Source of the DNA: Melampsora larici-populina 98AG31
Lineage: Eukaryota; Basidiomycota; Pucciniomycetes; Pucciniales; Melampsoraceae
Direction: 5' to 3'
NCBI RefSeq assembly: GCF_000204055.1
Contig: NW_006768859.1
Span: 1-53,981 of the forward strand
DNA length: 53,981 nucleotides
Both the position numbers and the translations under genes were made by a program. The notes beneath the pieces were generated by a model. It saw only the letters and a list, made by a program, of their open reading frames with translations, was not told the origin of the DNA and did no database searches. How positions within the stretch are numbered: position 1 is the stretch's first letter; every line of letters starts with the position of its first letter. Shown in pieces: positions 11,244 to 26,046 of the stretch.

Positions 11244-12597
11244 ATGCTACCCACAGATTTTCGCAGTGTGAGCTGCAAGTGGGAAGCGGAGAGGTCCCGG
11301 TTACTCATTGTCCAGAACGCTGAAGCCCTGCCATGGTGACAGGATTCAGTGAATTTGGGGGGTGAAACCGGATCTAAGAATATCAATTAATCAATTAATT
11401 AGTCTGCTCTTGACTTATCAAGGCAAAAATTCAACCTCCCTTCATCAAACCAAACTACAGTTTAGATTGGCTCATTGTCATTACAATCAAAGATAACATT
11501 TCCTTTCATCAAGATTTGTGCACAGCTTGATCTCAGCAGACATCCCACCAAAGAAACTTGTTCATTTGCTTGGAGTTCTGGCTGGCCAACAGATAGGAAT
11601 GGCATACCACTGCCAGTGCCAGAAATCATGATGGTAGATCATTGCTTCCACATGGATCAAATGACATATGCGGTTGGGTTTGTCTAATTTTAAATTTCTC
11701 TTGTGATTATGGTAAGTTTAATAACTATATGGATGTTGAACTGCATCAAGTAATGGTGACTCAATCTGGATGTATCTCAGTATAACTGGCTCAACAGCCC
11801 TCAGCCATTGTGCGTACTCTTGTATTCCACTGAGGAAATTCAACACACGAGATGTAGAAGTGTAGAAGCGTAGACCACTTGGTCAGATTTTACCTGATGA
11901 TGTGAGATGTATTAAAATTCAGGGTATGTATGACATGGGTGACCAAGAGTTCTGCAAAGGCTGCCCTTCGCCGAGAGGGACTTTGTTAGGTTAGCATGTA
12001 AGCAGGTGCTGCAGTGCTACAATTGCTTCAAGACATAGTAACGACCAAAAGGTGCGGTTCTATGTAGGAGACATGCACTGATCATACCTCATGTGGGTCA
12101 ATCTTCAAATAATCAAACAAATCCTACTTTACTCCTCTCAGTATGTATGTTACTATTTGTATGTTACTATTTATAGATGCAAGCAAATTGAAAAATCTCA
12201 AACCCGTGTGACGCTCTGCCAGTCAACTTTTGTTGTACTTCAGAGAAACCATCAAGCACAGACTGATTAAAGTATAGATGTATATATCATCAAAAAAAAT
12301 GAAAGACATAACAGCAAGAACACACACATCTACTTGGCATTCTGATTCAGACAACCCAGAAAAGTGAGACATATAGAAAGATATTAGGAAAAGATTGATT
12401 GATAAGTATGTATCGATCTTTATAGATATAGGGCAGTCCCTGAATAAAAGATATAAGCTACAATCCGCCTCATCACGACCACGACTAGGCTGCTTCCTCC
12501 CTCACCACCATATCAGCAATATCGCTCTCATGCAAAGCCTATTGAGACGCACGAGAAGAAGCCGTGTCAGCACAACAGTCTGTGAGTTCATAAGGCA
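11244..12597. other. Intergenic DNA downstream of the HECT ligase gene
   Basis: Only short unrelated frames are present. The sequence just below 12598 should contain the 3' UTR of the HECT ligase gene on the minus strand. I saw no other gene and no clear repeat. Confidence 0.4.
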
Positions 12598-15500
12598 TCA
12601 TGGCTTACCAAATCCTTCCGATCCTTCATTGATGGCAATCAATAGCATCCGCCTCAGATCATCATAGGAGTCATACGAAGGTAGACTGCATGGTGGGAAA
12701 TTATCAGTAAACACATGACATGCTTATAGTAAATTGGGCAACTCACTCTATTTGATTGAAACACGTGTGGGCACTAGGTAAGATGTTTTTGGTATGCGCG
12801 TTGACGAGTGAAAACTACGATAATTGCGGGCATGAAGCTGGATGAGCAAACAATCAAAACAAACCGCAGACCTTGATACATACCTTAGTTGCACCCTGCG
12901 CTCCTTGAAGTGCTCCAAAGCCCTCTAATGGTACCCTGGAGCTACCGGTTGAGAATTGTAACAGTTTAGCTCGTTCTTCTTGATCAAACGATCGCACTGC
13001 CCTCCAAAACCACGTCACTGTAGAGTCTGACTGTTGGAATTGATGTAGTTCCGTGTTTGCTCTCCAATCTTCGACATTTATGTCAGGAAGCCCGTTCAAC
13101 AAGAGTTGCAACTCAGTTGCCGAAAAGATTCGTACTAAGTCGCGGGGAATGATCTCGTCGAAACCTTTCTTGAAAGCCTCTATTTGATCCTTGATAGAGA
13201 GTGTCAATCGGTTTTGAACCAGTAATTGCACATACTCAGCCTTATTTTCGTTCGTGACCGGTAAGTTACGGCCGTCGGGCTTCAGGTCGACAATTCGAGT
13301 GGATCCAAAGTCATCAGCTTCAACACTGAACGTTAGTTCGAAGATGCCATCGATATCATTATCAAGCATCCATTTCAAAGACCGATGATGCTGTTGAATA
13401 ATTCAGAGGCATGAGTTCCAGTCTCTTTAAGATAAGAAACATGTACTTACATCCGGATCAACAGACTCTAAATCACTCAGTCCAACTGATGTCCCCAAGA
13501 GATGTTTATAGAATGCCAAGGTGAAATAGGCATCTACAACTCGCCCATCATAGAGAGCTGAAAAAGAAATGGGTGTGAATGCGTCAGTTCCACAACTGCG
13601 TCATCAATAGTGATGTCTGTAAGATAAATTCAGACTGACCTTTTCCGATCACTCGACCACAAAACGTGAAGAATCCAAGATGGTCGGGGTTTATAGCACT
13701 CGCTCGATTGGGCTGGTAGGTCTTCGAATCCGCTGCACTGCCAGTGAAGAGTGCATAATTTGGATCCAACATCTGCTTGACTAAGATTGTCAACCATTCT
13801 CGGGTGACACCTCCGGCATCCACTCCTTCTTCGTCATAGAACCGCACACTGAGTTTTCCATACTTAAGTTCATCTCCTGTTCTTCGAGCAAGACTATGGA
13901 ATGAGTCCTCGAAGACGTGTGGTCGTCGGACATTCAGTTGAACCGTGCCATACTGTTCCCTTGAGCGAGCCTTGTGAAGCTGTTGACTGAAATAATTCCG
14001 CTTGTTATCGAACTCGAGGACTTTTGGATTATGAACCAAGATGGAGAACGAGCCACTCATCAATCCTGGATTGTTGCGAACCATCGTGTTCAACACTTTG
14101 CGATGTCGTTCTGTGAAACTCAAAAAGAAACCTGATGCAAGATCTGATGCCGATAGACTGGCGTCATCTGAACGCGGAGACATTGATCCAGTCACCTTGG
14201 TTGCCTTGATGACATTGACTCCTGCGTGTTTGCAAACCACTAGGAAAGATTCCATCAACGGCAGCAAGACTGTAGCGATGTGAATCATATCGTCTCGCTC
14301 TTGTATCAATGTCAAGCACTCGCTCAGTTTGGCCCACAACGGTCTGAATCGGATCGTTTGGGCTTTAGACTGTTCATCGGCCTTAGCGCTCGTTGGACTG
14401 AACAAATCGGGTTCCACGGTTGCAGTCATTGCCGCAGTCATCGTCAAGGGTGAAGATGGTTCAGGCGTAGGAAGCTGAGCAGTCTCCTGTTTCTTGGCAT
14501 GAGCATCCAGAAATTCAGTGGTTTTCAGGATCCGCAATAACTTAGCCTGTTGGGCCGAGGCAGATGAAAACTTTGCCAAAGTCGTGGATCGCACTTCTGC
14601 AGCATTGGGAGCTTCACGAATGGCCACAGCGAGTTCATCCAAATCGGGGAGCAATGCATTTCCTAATACGTTGGCTCGCTCAAGAAGCTCAGAAGCTATC
14701 GTTTCGCGTCCATTAGGGATGATAGAGACCGCTTGAATGAAGGTGACAGTATGACTAAAAGTCTTGCTAGAGCATTCACCAGAGTCAAGAACATTGACAA
14801 TCATTCGAATATCTTGAGGTGGTAAGGCGGGTGCTTTTTCTAACGCATTCGGAGGCGTGTCGATCTTCTCCGAAGTACTGGTGGCAGTTCCGTCGTCTGG
14901 CGAAGTACTTGGTTGAGCTATCGTTGAGGGCGGTGCGGGGACTCTACCAAATTGTGTTTGGACATATCCTGGAGTTGGCGAGGAAGGTGCAGGAGCTGAG
15001 CGGATTTTACCTTCTTCAAGTCGTTTCGCAAGGGCAGTGAGTGGTCGCCCAATGAGGGCTAGTAGACTTGTGATCGACTCAGTCAAGTTAGGCTGCTTGA
15101 GTAGACTGGTTTGATCAAGTAAAGCTAGCAGGCTAACGATTGGATAGCTGAGCGTATTTTGAACCTTTTCCTTGCCTTTACCTTTCTTGGCCGACTTTCG
15201 GTGAGAAGCAAGGGGAACTTCTTGTTCAGTCAGGAAATAAACTGGAACCCGATCGTTCGCAGTAACGAGAAGCGAGAGAGCTTCGAGACATCGTAGTGCA
15301 ATCAGGTTAGGCACACTTTCACCAGGGAATTGAGGAAGAGGTCCAACGTGGGTTTCACGTCGCAGTTTGATTGTTGATTTAGGTGTGGCAGGAGTCAAAG
15401 CCTTACTTGCTCGTGACGATACTTGCGAGAAGCTTTTGTCGATTGTAGCAGCATCTCTTGTACCGTCTTGCAACAGGCCCAATAGAGTGCCGATCAATTC

Positions 15501-18500
15501 AGTCCGACTACGAGAGTTTTCACACAGATTGACTAGAACCTTCTGAAGAGAGTGGCGACGCAACGGCTGGGGAAAAAACATCAAGCGAACTAAAGCTGCG
15601 ATACCAGATCTGTCCAAGACTTGGACTGCATCTGCTTTCGGAGGGGGTTTCTTCGCTGCTATCCCCGAGGAGCTGGTGATGGGTAACCCAGTGAGTGGAT
15701 CACGGTCTCTTGACGGTCGGATGGCATGTTGGCGACGGGTCATCCGATCCCTCATGGCATCCACTTCTGCCAGTAGGTTGGGAGGCAAAGTAGAAATGAA
15801 GCCGTCATCCTGCTCGAGCAGAACAGCTTCTCTTAAGGTCGGATCCAGACTAGCGAGAAAGGTAGCCGAATCCACCTCGGCAGGTTCCGCCGCGGCACGA
15901 GCTGATCCGGTGGCAAGGGCGCGCCGCTCGCGTTGTTCTTCACGCCTACGACGTTCTTGATCTGCCAGTTCGGAACGTATCACCTCGGCACGTATCTCAG
16001 GTGGCAGTGCGTCCAAGAATTCGGGACTGATGCTGGAGGGCACAGGAACAGACGACTCTTCGCGAGCTGGACGTTGCTCGCGGAAGTGTTGATTCAATAC
16101 TTCCTCTCGCATATCATCGGGCAAAGCTTCCAAGAAAGTAGGATCGACCCCGGTGTCGGTGATGTCAACTTCTGCGCCGTTGATCATGATAGTTACTCGA
16201 TCTCGAGAGGTAGTACTGGTACCGGGTTCTGGTGCGACCGGATCAGCACTGACTTCCGCTGGCTGCGACGTTGATGGAGCTGGTTCCGTGGCTGATACTT
16301 CTGCACTTTCAACTGATGAGGGTACATTTGCTGTCAAAAGTGAACTTGTTTCATTGTCACCATCAATACTAGCACCAATTCCAGCTGCCAATTGACGAGC
16401 CAGGTTCATCACTTCGGCTACATCGTCTTGTACAGTGACCCCTTCCATGGCATGGGCGGCGTCGGCAACTTCGGGACTAACATCTACTGCAAACAAGGGG
16501 AATAAATGGTGAGAAAAGATATCATAGCTGGAAGGATAGGTCAAAGACACGAAAAGAGGCTTACTTGATTCAGTCGCTCGGGGTGCAATGTCTTCATCAG
16601 TACCATCACGCATTTCCACGTCATCATCTGCAGTCGAGGCTAAGGGCGTAGTGGCCTGAACAGCAGGTTCATCGGTCGAGGCCGCAGCGGAATCATCAGT
16701 AGATTGAGCCTGAGGTGCAGCAGCTTCAGTAGATGTCTTCTTCTCTTGGTCGGATTTGACGTCTGTTTGAAGGCGTTTAGCTTCAGCAACAAATTTAGCA
16801 GCTTTCTCTTGGGCAATCTTTTTGGCACGAGGTCCGAGGATCGCCAATATAGACTTTTGGATTCGAGCAGGGTTCTCCGCAGAAGAAGCTGTCTGATGGA
16901 ATACCCGAGCTTCTTCGGACCAACGAGGAAGAGTAGCAAGGGGCATAAGCGTTTGACCAGCCACGCGATCAGCCAGATGTCGATCAAGCCGACTAGCTGG
17001 TGCCGCACTGGTGGATGCATGTAGTCCCTGTAGTCCCTGGGGACCCACAGGCATCACGACGCCTCGTGTGGGATCAATAACGACCCCACCCAATGATGGA
17101 CCGTTCGGACCTTGACCTAAATCAATGTGGATAGGACGCTGCCCAACAGCAACAGTACCGAGAATCTGTTCGATGATTTGACCGGCTCCACCACCGAGAA
17201 GATTTTCGATGGCTGTAAGCCATTGATCCATTGAGCCAGATCGCAGGTCCATGCGTCGATGTGATCGTCCAGATCCTTCTCCGCGCACCGGGGCTGCGCT
17301 GTCTTCGGTCAGTAGCGGATGAACTGAAATGCTTGTGTTGGGTTGACCTGCTCGTTGTCGACCCCCAAAAACGTTGTCGGTAGCTTGATCTTTCAAACAA
17401 CAAGTTGGAAATAGGATACAGGTAAAACGTGAGTAGGGTGAGTAGTCTGTAATGAAATATGAAATCTGCACTTACGAAGCAAGCTATGCCGATGAAGTGT
17501 GACGCCAGGAACCGCCTGGAGCTCTCCGCGTGGTTGGAATGGTAAAACTCCATTCCAAGACCAAGGAGTGGCTTCCGTCTGAGCATCGCCTAAATTCGAA
17601 TCGACCACCACCTCGTCTCCGAAATCAATTGAACCCCCTTCAAATCCATCATCAACCACTGCATGTGTCGGGTCAGCCAAGGAGACGGCTTCATCATCTT
17701 CCAAGTTATCTTCTAGATCACCAGCTTCATGGACGGTCGGAAGAATATCATCAGTGGCGGAAGGTAACACTAGATCAGATCGACCATGATTGAGAAAATT
17801 CATCAATCGAGTGTCATCTCCCAGAACGTTTGTATTCTCCAAGTTGTCAGCTCTATTGGTAAGTAACGTCAAAAACGATAAGTCAGCTTCAAACTAAGGA
17901 TTCGCGAGGGGGGGCGGATCTTACATGATATCAGCCTCAGCTGCACCTGTGGACATGTCCAAATCCAAGTCAGTATCATCCTCTACCATCTCGTCGTCAT
18001 CTCCATCTTCGTCGTCCTCATCGTCATCATCATCATCGTCGTCATCATCATCATCGTCATCGTCATGATCAGCTTCGGATGTATCAGTATCTGCATCTCC
18101 CATATCAGCCGTCACGTCACCCTCTTCATCTGAAGCATCGGATAGGTCGCTACCTAGAAGGGCTCCATCGTCGATATCATCCATATCTTCATCCTCATCA
18201 TCAAAGTGTTCCCCATCCTCTGAAGTAGTAGGCGTATTCTCTCGATTACCAGGTTCAAGTTCACCTTCGTAGAGACCAAGTGCGGAGTTTCGGTAGAGGT
18301 CTGGCGCATCATCGTCACCTGCCATCTCTTCATCTCCGTCCGAACTATCCGACGTAGCGCTCTCAACTTCCACCGTTGACGTCGCGCCGGCGCTGCCTTC
18401 CACAGCTTTGCGGTCAGCTGTACCTCGACCAATTTTGGTAACAGCCTTGGTGAGGTGTTCCAAAGGTCGGAGGATCGAATTGAGGAGACGTTGCACGGAG

Positions 18501-21500
18501 GGAAAGTTGAGATCTACATCAGCCAGTGCATTAGAGAGTAAGGCAGCAAAGTTCTTCTCGAGCATGATCTTGGCAATTTGTATAGGTGCATCGCTAGGTG
18601 TAGCCGACGGCCGTTGAGCAAAGGGTGCAGCAGTCAAAAGCCGATAAGCCAAGTCCGAAAGAGCATAAAGTCGACCATAACGAGTGTCTACAGGCTCATC
18701 TGAGATTATTGCCTCCTGAAATGCCCTTCCCAAGCCGTTGATTACGAAGGCGCGGGCTGTTGTCACCCCTTCGGCAGGCTCTTTCATTGCGTTTGGCTCG
18801 TGACAGAGAGCAACCAGAACCATGATGGCCCAACTAGCGATGGCGGACTTCTTTTGAGATTCGGCGGTATTGGGTTGACTGAGGGGTCCGGTAGGGATGA
18901 GATCGGATAACATGAAATTCAAGATCTCGTGTCTGGACTTGAAATCATTTGGAGTTGCTGTCGTCTTTGTAGATTTACCCTTACGGTTATGAAAGCTCAT
19001 GAAGCTGATCTTGCACTCGTTGTAAGATGCCAGCAATTCACTCATCCATGACATGATGAAGCACGCATGAGAGAAGGCGGCGACTTGTTGGTCTTCTACC
19101 TTGGTAGTCTTTCCTGCCGCGTTGCTAACGGGCGGCGGTAAAAGAAAATTGGAAGATGAGCTGGGTAAAGTGATTTCGGGTGATGAATCAGCAGCCTCTG
19201 TGTCGATCATGGCCGCAACGCTTGACGCATGACTGAAGATGGGTGGTCGGATGATCGTGGGTAAAGTCGATGAGACGTCAGCGGTTCCATTGGGTACTAA
19301 GCAGTCTCTGCCTGCCTTCAATAGCTCAGACATCAAAAACTGCATGGTCCCATCCACAGCTGGTCGCCATGGAGCGTCCTCTTCAACCTTTTCAGGCGCA
19401 GGACCAATCCCATCGTCGACTTGCATTTCGCCAATATTAGGATCATTGCCTGTTGGAATTTTCAATACACTATGGGTCGCCTTTTTGGATGGATCTTCGA
19501 CATCGTCATCTTGATCATTTGCCAAACCAATCATCCAACTAGTACCACTACTATCATTCGGAATCAGCTTGCAAGTTGATTCGATAGTATCCATCAACGT
19601 AGGCCAGTCTCTCCATGCCATCGGAGCAATTTGACGACAAAAGGAAGGAAGGTCGGACTGTCGGTGACGGTGGTGAGTAGTGATGAAGTGAACGATTTCT
19701 TTCTTCATCACAGCTTTCTTCACGCTGGCAGATTCTACTGTATGTCGCAGGAGCATCGCAGCATACGGTAGGCAACCTCGTGTTTCGGTTTTGAAGGAGA
19801 AGCTACGTAATAGGACAGCCGGGACGCCACTGGATAGGAACGCCTCAGCAACAGAGTGTTTCTGCGTCAAGATCAAGAGCACACGGATCGCGGCCAAGAA
19901 ATCGTGACGGCTACACTTTTGAAAGCGTAGGAGGTTGGTGCAGATCTGGAATAGGAGGTCGAGCTGCGCGTCGGATGGCCTTGTCTCCGGTTCACTGACA
20001 GACGCTGCCTTTGAGGCTTTGGAAGTCGAGGGCTGGATGGAAGAAGGGTGCTTGTTAGGGATTGAATCAACAGTAAAGGTGCCCAATCCGAGAAATCTGG
20101 TGGGATCAAGCATGTTGTCGTCAGTTTCGTCATCTTCATCTTCTTCGTTGTCCTCATCAAGATCGTCAGTCGAGATCGATGATTTTGATGTATCCGAACC
20201 CTGCCTGCTCTTCGAGTGGGCTAGAATTGCTTCTAACACCAGTAGCGCTGAAGCTAACCAAACAGGGATCTGCGTAGGATCTTGAGGGTCGCTGGTGAGA
20301 GAAGCTTGTGATAGCAGTTGCATCAACACACCCAACAAACCAGCCATGTTTCGTCTCAGGGAGTCTTCAAAAGAGGAGTCATTGGCGAGAAGAGCGAGGA
20401 CTCGTAAGCGAACGGAGACGGCGGGCACATTGTCGCTCAGATGCTTAGCAGTGGTGTCCTCTGAATCCGGGCTCTCCGCAGATGTTAACTTCCTGAGATC
20501 GCCAAGTAATGTTCCAATCGCATCGAAAGATTGTACGTCCAAGCCTGACGGTGGTTTCTTTTCGAAGGTTTTGAAGGCTACCTTGAGATCAAAGGCCAGC
20601 CCTTCATAAGACTCGGCCAAGAGGAAGCTTCGTTCCAAGAATAAGTCTCTCAGTGGGTCACGAAGCTCGTCTAATGTCTTCTTCAGAGAGATTCGAACGT
20701 CCTCTGAACTACTCGTCTCTGTTGAGGCTGCCTTGGGAGCAGGGACTGGACTGGCGATGGGCGAGCCAGTAGGAAGCTCACCGGCATCTGTCACAGATGA
20801 AGCCTCGCCCATATGAACGTCCTGCCGATCACTATCATCTTCCGCAGGTGAGATTGGGAGAGGAAGGGGTATGTCGTCTTCAGTGGCCTGAGCCTCTGCA
20901 CCAGCCGGATTCTCATTGGTGTCAGGCATAAGCTCGTCGGCCAGATGGTCGTTAGACGGTGATGTAGCGCTGTCGTTGGGTGTCAAAGGTGCGAGTAGTT
21001 CCTGAAAGTACTCAGCTGCTGCTGGGGGGTCAGTGCTGGCTGATGCGTCAGCATTGGGGGCTGTTGCAGCAGCAGCTGCTGCCGCTGCTGCTGCCGTCGC
21101 CGTCGCTGCTGTGCGAACTGCTTCTTCATCACGAGCCCGTTGGACCAACACAGGCTGAGCTAATAAAAACTCCGTCGCAAGATTGAGATTATTTTGCGTC
21201 CTTGCCAATGCCGTCTCGCAAACTGATCGAGGAAAGCCCATGTCCACCAAGTTGGCGACTCGTGTCTCATCAGGGACAACCGTGGGACGTCCACCGGCAA
21301 AAGGAAAGGTAGGATAGCCGGTACCAGGGAAGGGGCCGACAATAGTACCTCCGAGAGCTCCAGTCATCCGTTCGAGAGAGCTGAGGTGTGTGCCGGATGT
21401 AGCTCCTACAGCGCCGGAAGATACAGGACCAGTGGACACATCTGGAACGCTTTCACCTTCAGCTTTGATGATGTCAAGTAAAATCTTGACCACAGCGCGG

Positions 21501-24500
21501 ACCACATTTGGTGGTGATGCTTGAAGCCATCCAGCACTCCATACCCGTTGGACTTTGGCAAGAATTTGACCCCGCATCATGATGAGTAAAGCGGGCGCAT
21601 CGAATCCAGGGGTGATCGCATCCTTCCAAGTTTGTAGCAAGGCCGTATGAGGAGATTCGAGTAAGGCGGTCGACGAACATAGGTGCTGGAGTAGGTCCAG
21701 TGCGACCTTTAGACCCCCATATATGTGGACGAGAAGGACATTCTGACTGGGGTTTCGGTTCTCTTCCTTAGTCAGTATCTCCGTTTGATCGAGGTACCGA
21801 TCAAAGAGAGACAAGATGGCGCCTATGCCACCTGCTTGTTGGAAGGGCGAAAGGATCAAGCTATTGAGCGTGGTCCGGCTGCCTCGTTCTTCAGTTAAGA
21901 TGGAGGTTGCCATGTTCAGAGCCACCGTGACATAGGCAAAATTGGCGAATTGATCATCTGCATCCCCTGCAAAAATAGTCAGCACCGATGAAAAACCTTT
22001 GGAACAGAAGCAAGGGGAGATTAGTGCTTACCTGAATCAGGCCACACCAAATGTCCCAATAGAATCTTGGCTAGCGTTTCGGCCGTAGCCGTGGCTTGCT
22101 TTCGAAGAGTGGAATCATGACTTCGCCTCGACGTGAGCAGTTTGATGACAGCTGATAAACAAAACAAAACTTAGCGTTACAAATTGGCAAAGTGAACAGA
22201 AAGCGGCGAAACACATTACCTGAAAATAGGGGGCCCAATGACGAAGACAGACCACCGGCGATTGACTTGAGAGCCTTTGTGTTTTCAACAGACGGGTCAC
22301 CAGACGGGGCTTCTGGTGTTTCGCCCGGTTTACTAACGGCTGACGTTGTAGCTTCAACAATGGTTGCGGCGATACCCTCCGCAGTCCTTTCGCGGCCCGT
22401 GGCCAGATCTAGCAGAAATGCGAATCAGATGATGTAAAAAAACAGTGTATGGAATGGACTGACCATTAGTACCACCAGATCCCGAGCCCGTGGTATTAGC
22501 AAGTGAGCTGACCGGAATCGAGATGATGGGAGGAGCTGGCGTTGTAGGAATGTTGAGGGTGGTAGACGGTGAAGGATTGGACCATGACTTAGGCGCGTGA
22601 GCCTTGAGAATGATGTGTTCCCAATTGACTACTCTTTGCAATGCTCCTAGATTGCTCATAGTTTCGGATTCTTCAGGGTTGTTCAGCACGCCTAAAATCC
22701 CGACAGCAGTCCGTGTATGTGCATACCCACTAGCTACACATATATCGCTGAGGAACGAAACATATGCCTGGACTGAGATCAGATGTCTAAACACCACATT
22801 TGATTCTCCAATTTTTTCGGCTACGCAAGATGTTCGACGAGGGCTCAGTCATTGTGAACTTCGATTGTATCGAAACACAAAAAGAACTCACGTGAAGGAG
22901 AGATCATCTCCGATAATTGGCCATTGGGTCGAATTGTTTCCCAGAAAGGTTTGAGTTGAATGAGGTCAACTCTCAGCTGCTTCATGACCACAGTCAAGGT
23001 CTCTTTCGGTAATGTTTCTGTCAACACTCGTATGGTCGATGCAAACGCTTCTGAGGCTGGAGTGATTGCAAAGTCGTAAGGGATACAGGGTAATCGAACA
23101 AGACCGAGTAGCACGTCCAATGCGCCCATCGAGATGAAGTCTTGACAGTGTGCAACATTCTGAAGCATCGACTCCAACAACTACAATCGAAAGATTCAGC
23201 GCAAAGTAGAAAACAATAGAAAACAGATGCACTTACGCGACACGCAACGTCAATCTGTAACAATACAGCGTTGTTAGCATGACCATCCTTCTCTTTTTCG
23301 CCGTCTTTCTCCTTCTGCTTCGATCCAGAACTCGCTTGAGCAACGACACCACCTTCGGAAGCTAAGAGAGGTTGAGCTTCATCCATCACCACCTCTTGAG
23401 TATCATTTGGGGGATCGGACTTTCCAGACGACGGATCCTCTTGAAGTTCGGACTTTTCGTGAGTTTTGCTTTCTCCGTTGTCTTTTGATACGCATTGAAG
23501 CTCGTAAAAATGAGACTTGAGGTTTGGCGAATCCGTCGCATGTCCGATAGAATCTATCCGCCGGAGAAAGTCTAAGGTAGCCTCGAGGACCGCTTGCTTG
23601 AGTGAAGGTTGATGACGAATGAGCTCGTCAATTGTACTGCCCACAACTGAAGCATGATCCCGATCGCGTAGGATCTTGACGTGCTTCTCCTTGGTGAACA
23701 CTGCGAAAATACTTTGAATTGCTTTTCGATCGTTCAATTGTTTGAGTCCAACCTCGTTCAAACATAAAGCACCGAGTGCAGCAGGGATGGCGGCGATCAC
23801 GTCAAATGCTGGCTCTATCTCACCATCAATAGCGTCGTACAGCGCATCGGGCAGCCCGGCCTCTTGTAAGATAACCAAAGAAGTCGGTTCGCTATGAATG
23901 AGGGTGGACATCATATTGATGGCAAGCGAGTAAATTTGATATCCAAATACCGCCTTATTTTGGATGATCAATTTGATCGACAATGGCAGTTGTGTTTCAG
24001 TCAAATTCCTTACGCTCTCTAGAGTGCCGGCCGACGTAAGGAGGCGTTGAATAGATCTGAAGATAGCCTTGAGTAGACCAGCTGAAGGATGAGCAAGCAT
24101 CCCGGTCAAGAGCTCCGATGGTTTCATTGGTGAAGAAGATTCGATCGGATGCTCTGCTATCGATTTATCAGCTTGCTCTTTGATTCGATTGACAAACACT
24201 TTCAACCCGTCGGCCTGGTTGAAAAGTGTGAAGGCTGACGTGAAACCATACATCAATCCGTCGAGATTGGTGACCGCGCGACTGACAGTGGATATGTATT
24301 TCGGGTGTGCGTTCTTACAAAGCTCGACTAACACGGGCACAATGCCTGCGCCCACCAGCAAGGAACCAGCATAGGCACTAAGCTGAAGACAGCTGAGAAA
24401 GCAGAAAAGAGAGTCGATAAACTCGTCGGTACACCGCGCTTCCTCCTTTTCGAGTTCCTTGGCTATCTTCCGGACTACTTGCATCAATATCCCATGACTA

Positions 24501-26046
24501 ACAGATACTCCGGCGGCACTGGCAACTTCTGCAATTCGTCCTCGATAGCGTGAGATCCCTTCGAGAGCATAGAATGCTGCAGCCTGTATCTCCCCGGCCA
24601 TACGAGCATTGCCAGTGTCGAGATTGATCAACTCACTGAGCTGAGCTATAAGACCAGGCTCGTAGATGAAAAGCTTCGAAGCCGAAGTCGTTTCATCAGT
24701 AGTATGAGTATAGATGGCGAGAGCCAAAAGTCGCACTACAGCCATGCGCCGTATTTGAGGTTGATCTCGAACGGCCATGGCGATGCGGATTCGATGAAAA
24801 AGTTTGAAGCGACAATCCAAAGGGAGGGCATATTCTTCGATGAGGTTAGCTAGAAGATCTTGAGGTCGATCACTGGCTTCGATAGTGGTTGGCGAAATAT
24901 TGATTGTGGCTAAACCTTCGGTTGTTGTCGAACTCGCAGCAAGAGGAGACGGTAACGTAGTGCCGATCCGATCTTTCACCCGAGACTTGGGAGTAGGAGT
25001 GCTGTTCGAAGCAGAGTTGATATGAGAGGAGAGAGTGGCAGATGATGAAGCACCAGGGGTAGGGAGGGTAGCACTATCTTTACCCTTCCCTTTGTCATCG
25101 GCAGCGGCTTTGTGCGTAGTTGAATCAATGGCGGCGAGTGGAGGCTTTACCTCAGCTTTGCGATAGAACTGAAACGAGACCTCGGGGGTGGGTCGTTTGA
25201 CAGTGTGTGAGGAGGGATCCAACATCTCTTGAGTATCGTCCATTTCATCAGAAGGCGATTGAACGGCTTGTTGGACGAGCTCGACCAGACTGAGACTGGA
25301 TGTCTTAGCACCTCCGATCGATGACCAACTTTGGAGCAAGTCGAGCAGACGTGCATGGGATATACCGAAACCAGAATTCATCTCTTGATGCTGAGCACTC
25401 CATTGCTGAGCAGAGCGTAAGATCAAACGTAGGTTGGCGAGCAAGACGTCCGTGTCAGTGGTGAGAAGTAAATCGTTCAGTCTCTGTTAGAAGAGAAAAA
25501 GATGTGAGATCAGTGGATGGCCGCTGAGCAGGTGAAGGGATGAAAAGTAGGTTCAAAAACTTACGTCATACGAAGAGAACAGCTTTCGATTAGTGCAATT
25601 TTCGAGCAACAACTTCACAAAACCGAGGATTGATAAGGTCATTCTTTTTGTGAGTGGTGTAAAGTCGTTGATTTGAACTCCAACTCGAGTTGACTCGTCT
25701 TCCTTGATCTCTTTTCCATCGGCATCTTTCTCTTTCTTACTACCAGGGCCTCTGAGTTCGTAATCTTTGACTACTGATTCGAGTAAGGTGTCAAATCGAT
25801 TGAGAACGGGGATCCAAAAGACTAAATCGGACCGAGGCCACTGCCAGCCCTCAAGATTGGTACGCTCGAGAGCTACAGTCAAGTCGTGATCGGGTAAATC
25901 AAGAAACTCTTTGATCAACGCGACCACTCTAGGGTTCTAAATGATTATCAAGATTTATCAATACATATAAGGCATGGTCGATTAGTAGATAGGAATTTAC
26001 TTACTGTCTCGGGGGCCTTTTTCCATGAGCGTTTGATTCGTGTCAT
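12598..26046 (-). CDS. TOM1: HECT-type E3 ubiquitin ligase, HUWE1/Tom1 family
   Basis: Fifteen exons join with consistent phases: 26046-26005, 25936-25565, 25483-23237, 23180-22892, 22820-22464, 22408-22220, 22151-22032, 21966-17925, 17852-17476, 17389-16565, 16486-13640, 13557-13451, 13390-12884, 12814-12747 and 12685-12598. They give about 4,158 residues, within the family range (human about 4,370, yeast about 3,270). Parts in order: N-terminal helical-repeat region (DUF908/DUF913 type); a UBA domain near residue 1435 (LVDMGFPRSVCETAL); a long Asp/Glu tract near 2500; ubiquitin-binding LPDD and LPPE segments (FLEALPDDMREEVL); and a C-terminal HECT domain with FYDEEGVDAGGV. The catalytic Cys is in HTCFNQ near residue 4125 (codon 12761-12763). 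The protein ends GFGKP, keeping Phe at position -4. The ligase adds ubiquitin to histones, ribosomal and checkpoint proteins in known members; substrates here are unknown. Confidence 0.95.
16487..16564 (-). other. 78-nt stop-free intron in the HECT ligase gene
   Basis: The segment has a GTAAGC donor and a TTTGCAG acceptor, and removing it joins exons 10 and 11 in phase. It is exactly 26 codons long and has no stop, so retention would simply insert 26 residues. The inserted peptide would be hydrophobic and Phe/Ser-rich, unlike its acidic surroundings, which favours it being spliced out. Confidence 0.65.

Noticed and set aside
12582..12603. Possible extra intron and exon after GFG in the HECT ligase C-terminus (GTAAGC donor)
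   Set aside because: The intron would be only about 22-30 nt, and the direct reading ends GFGKP with Phe at -4, as HECT proteins require.
18154..18432. ORFs inside the HECT ligase exons, here and on the opposite strand throughout 13.6-25.9 kb
   Set aside because: They are shadows of the long conserved coding exons.
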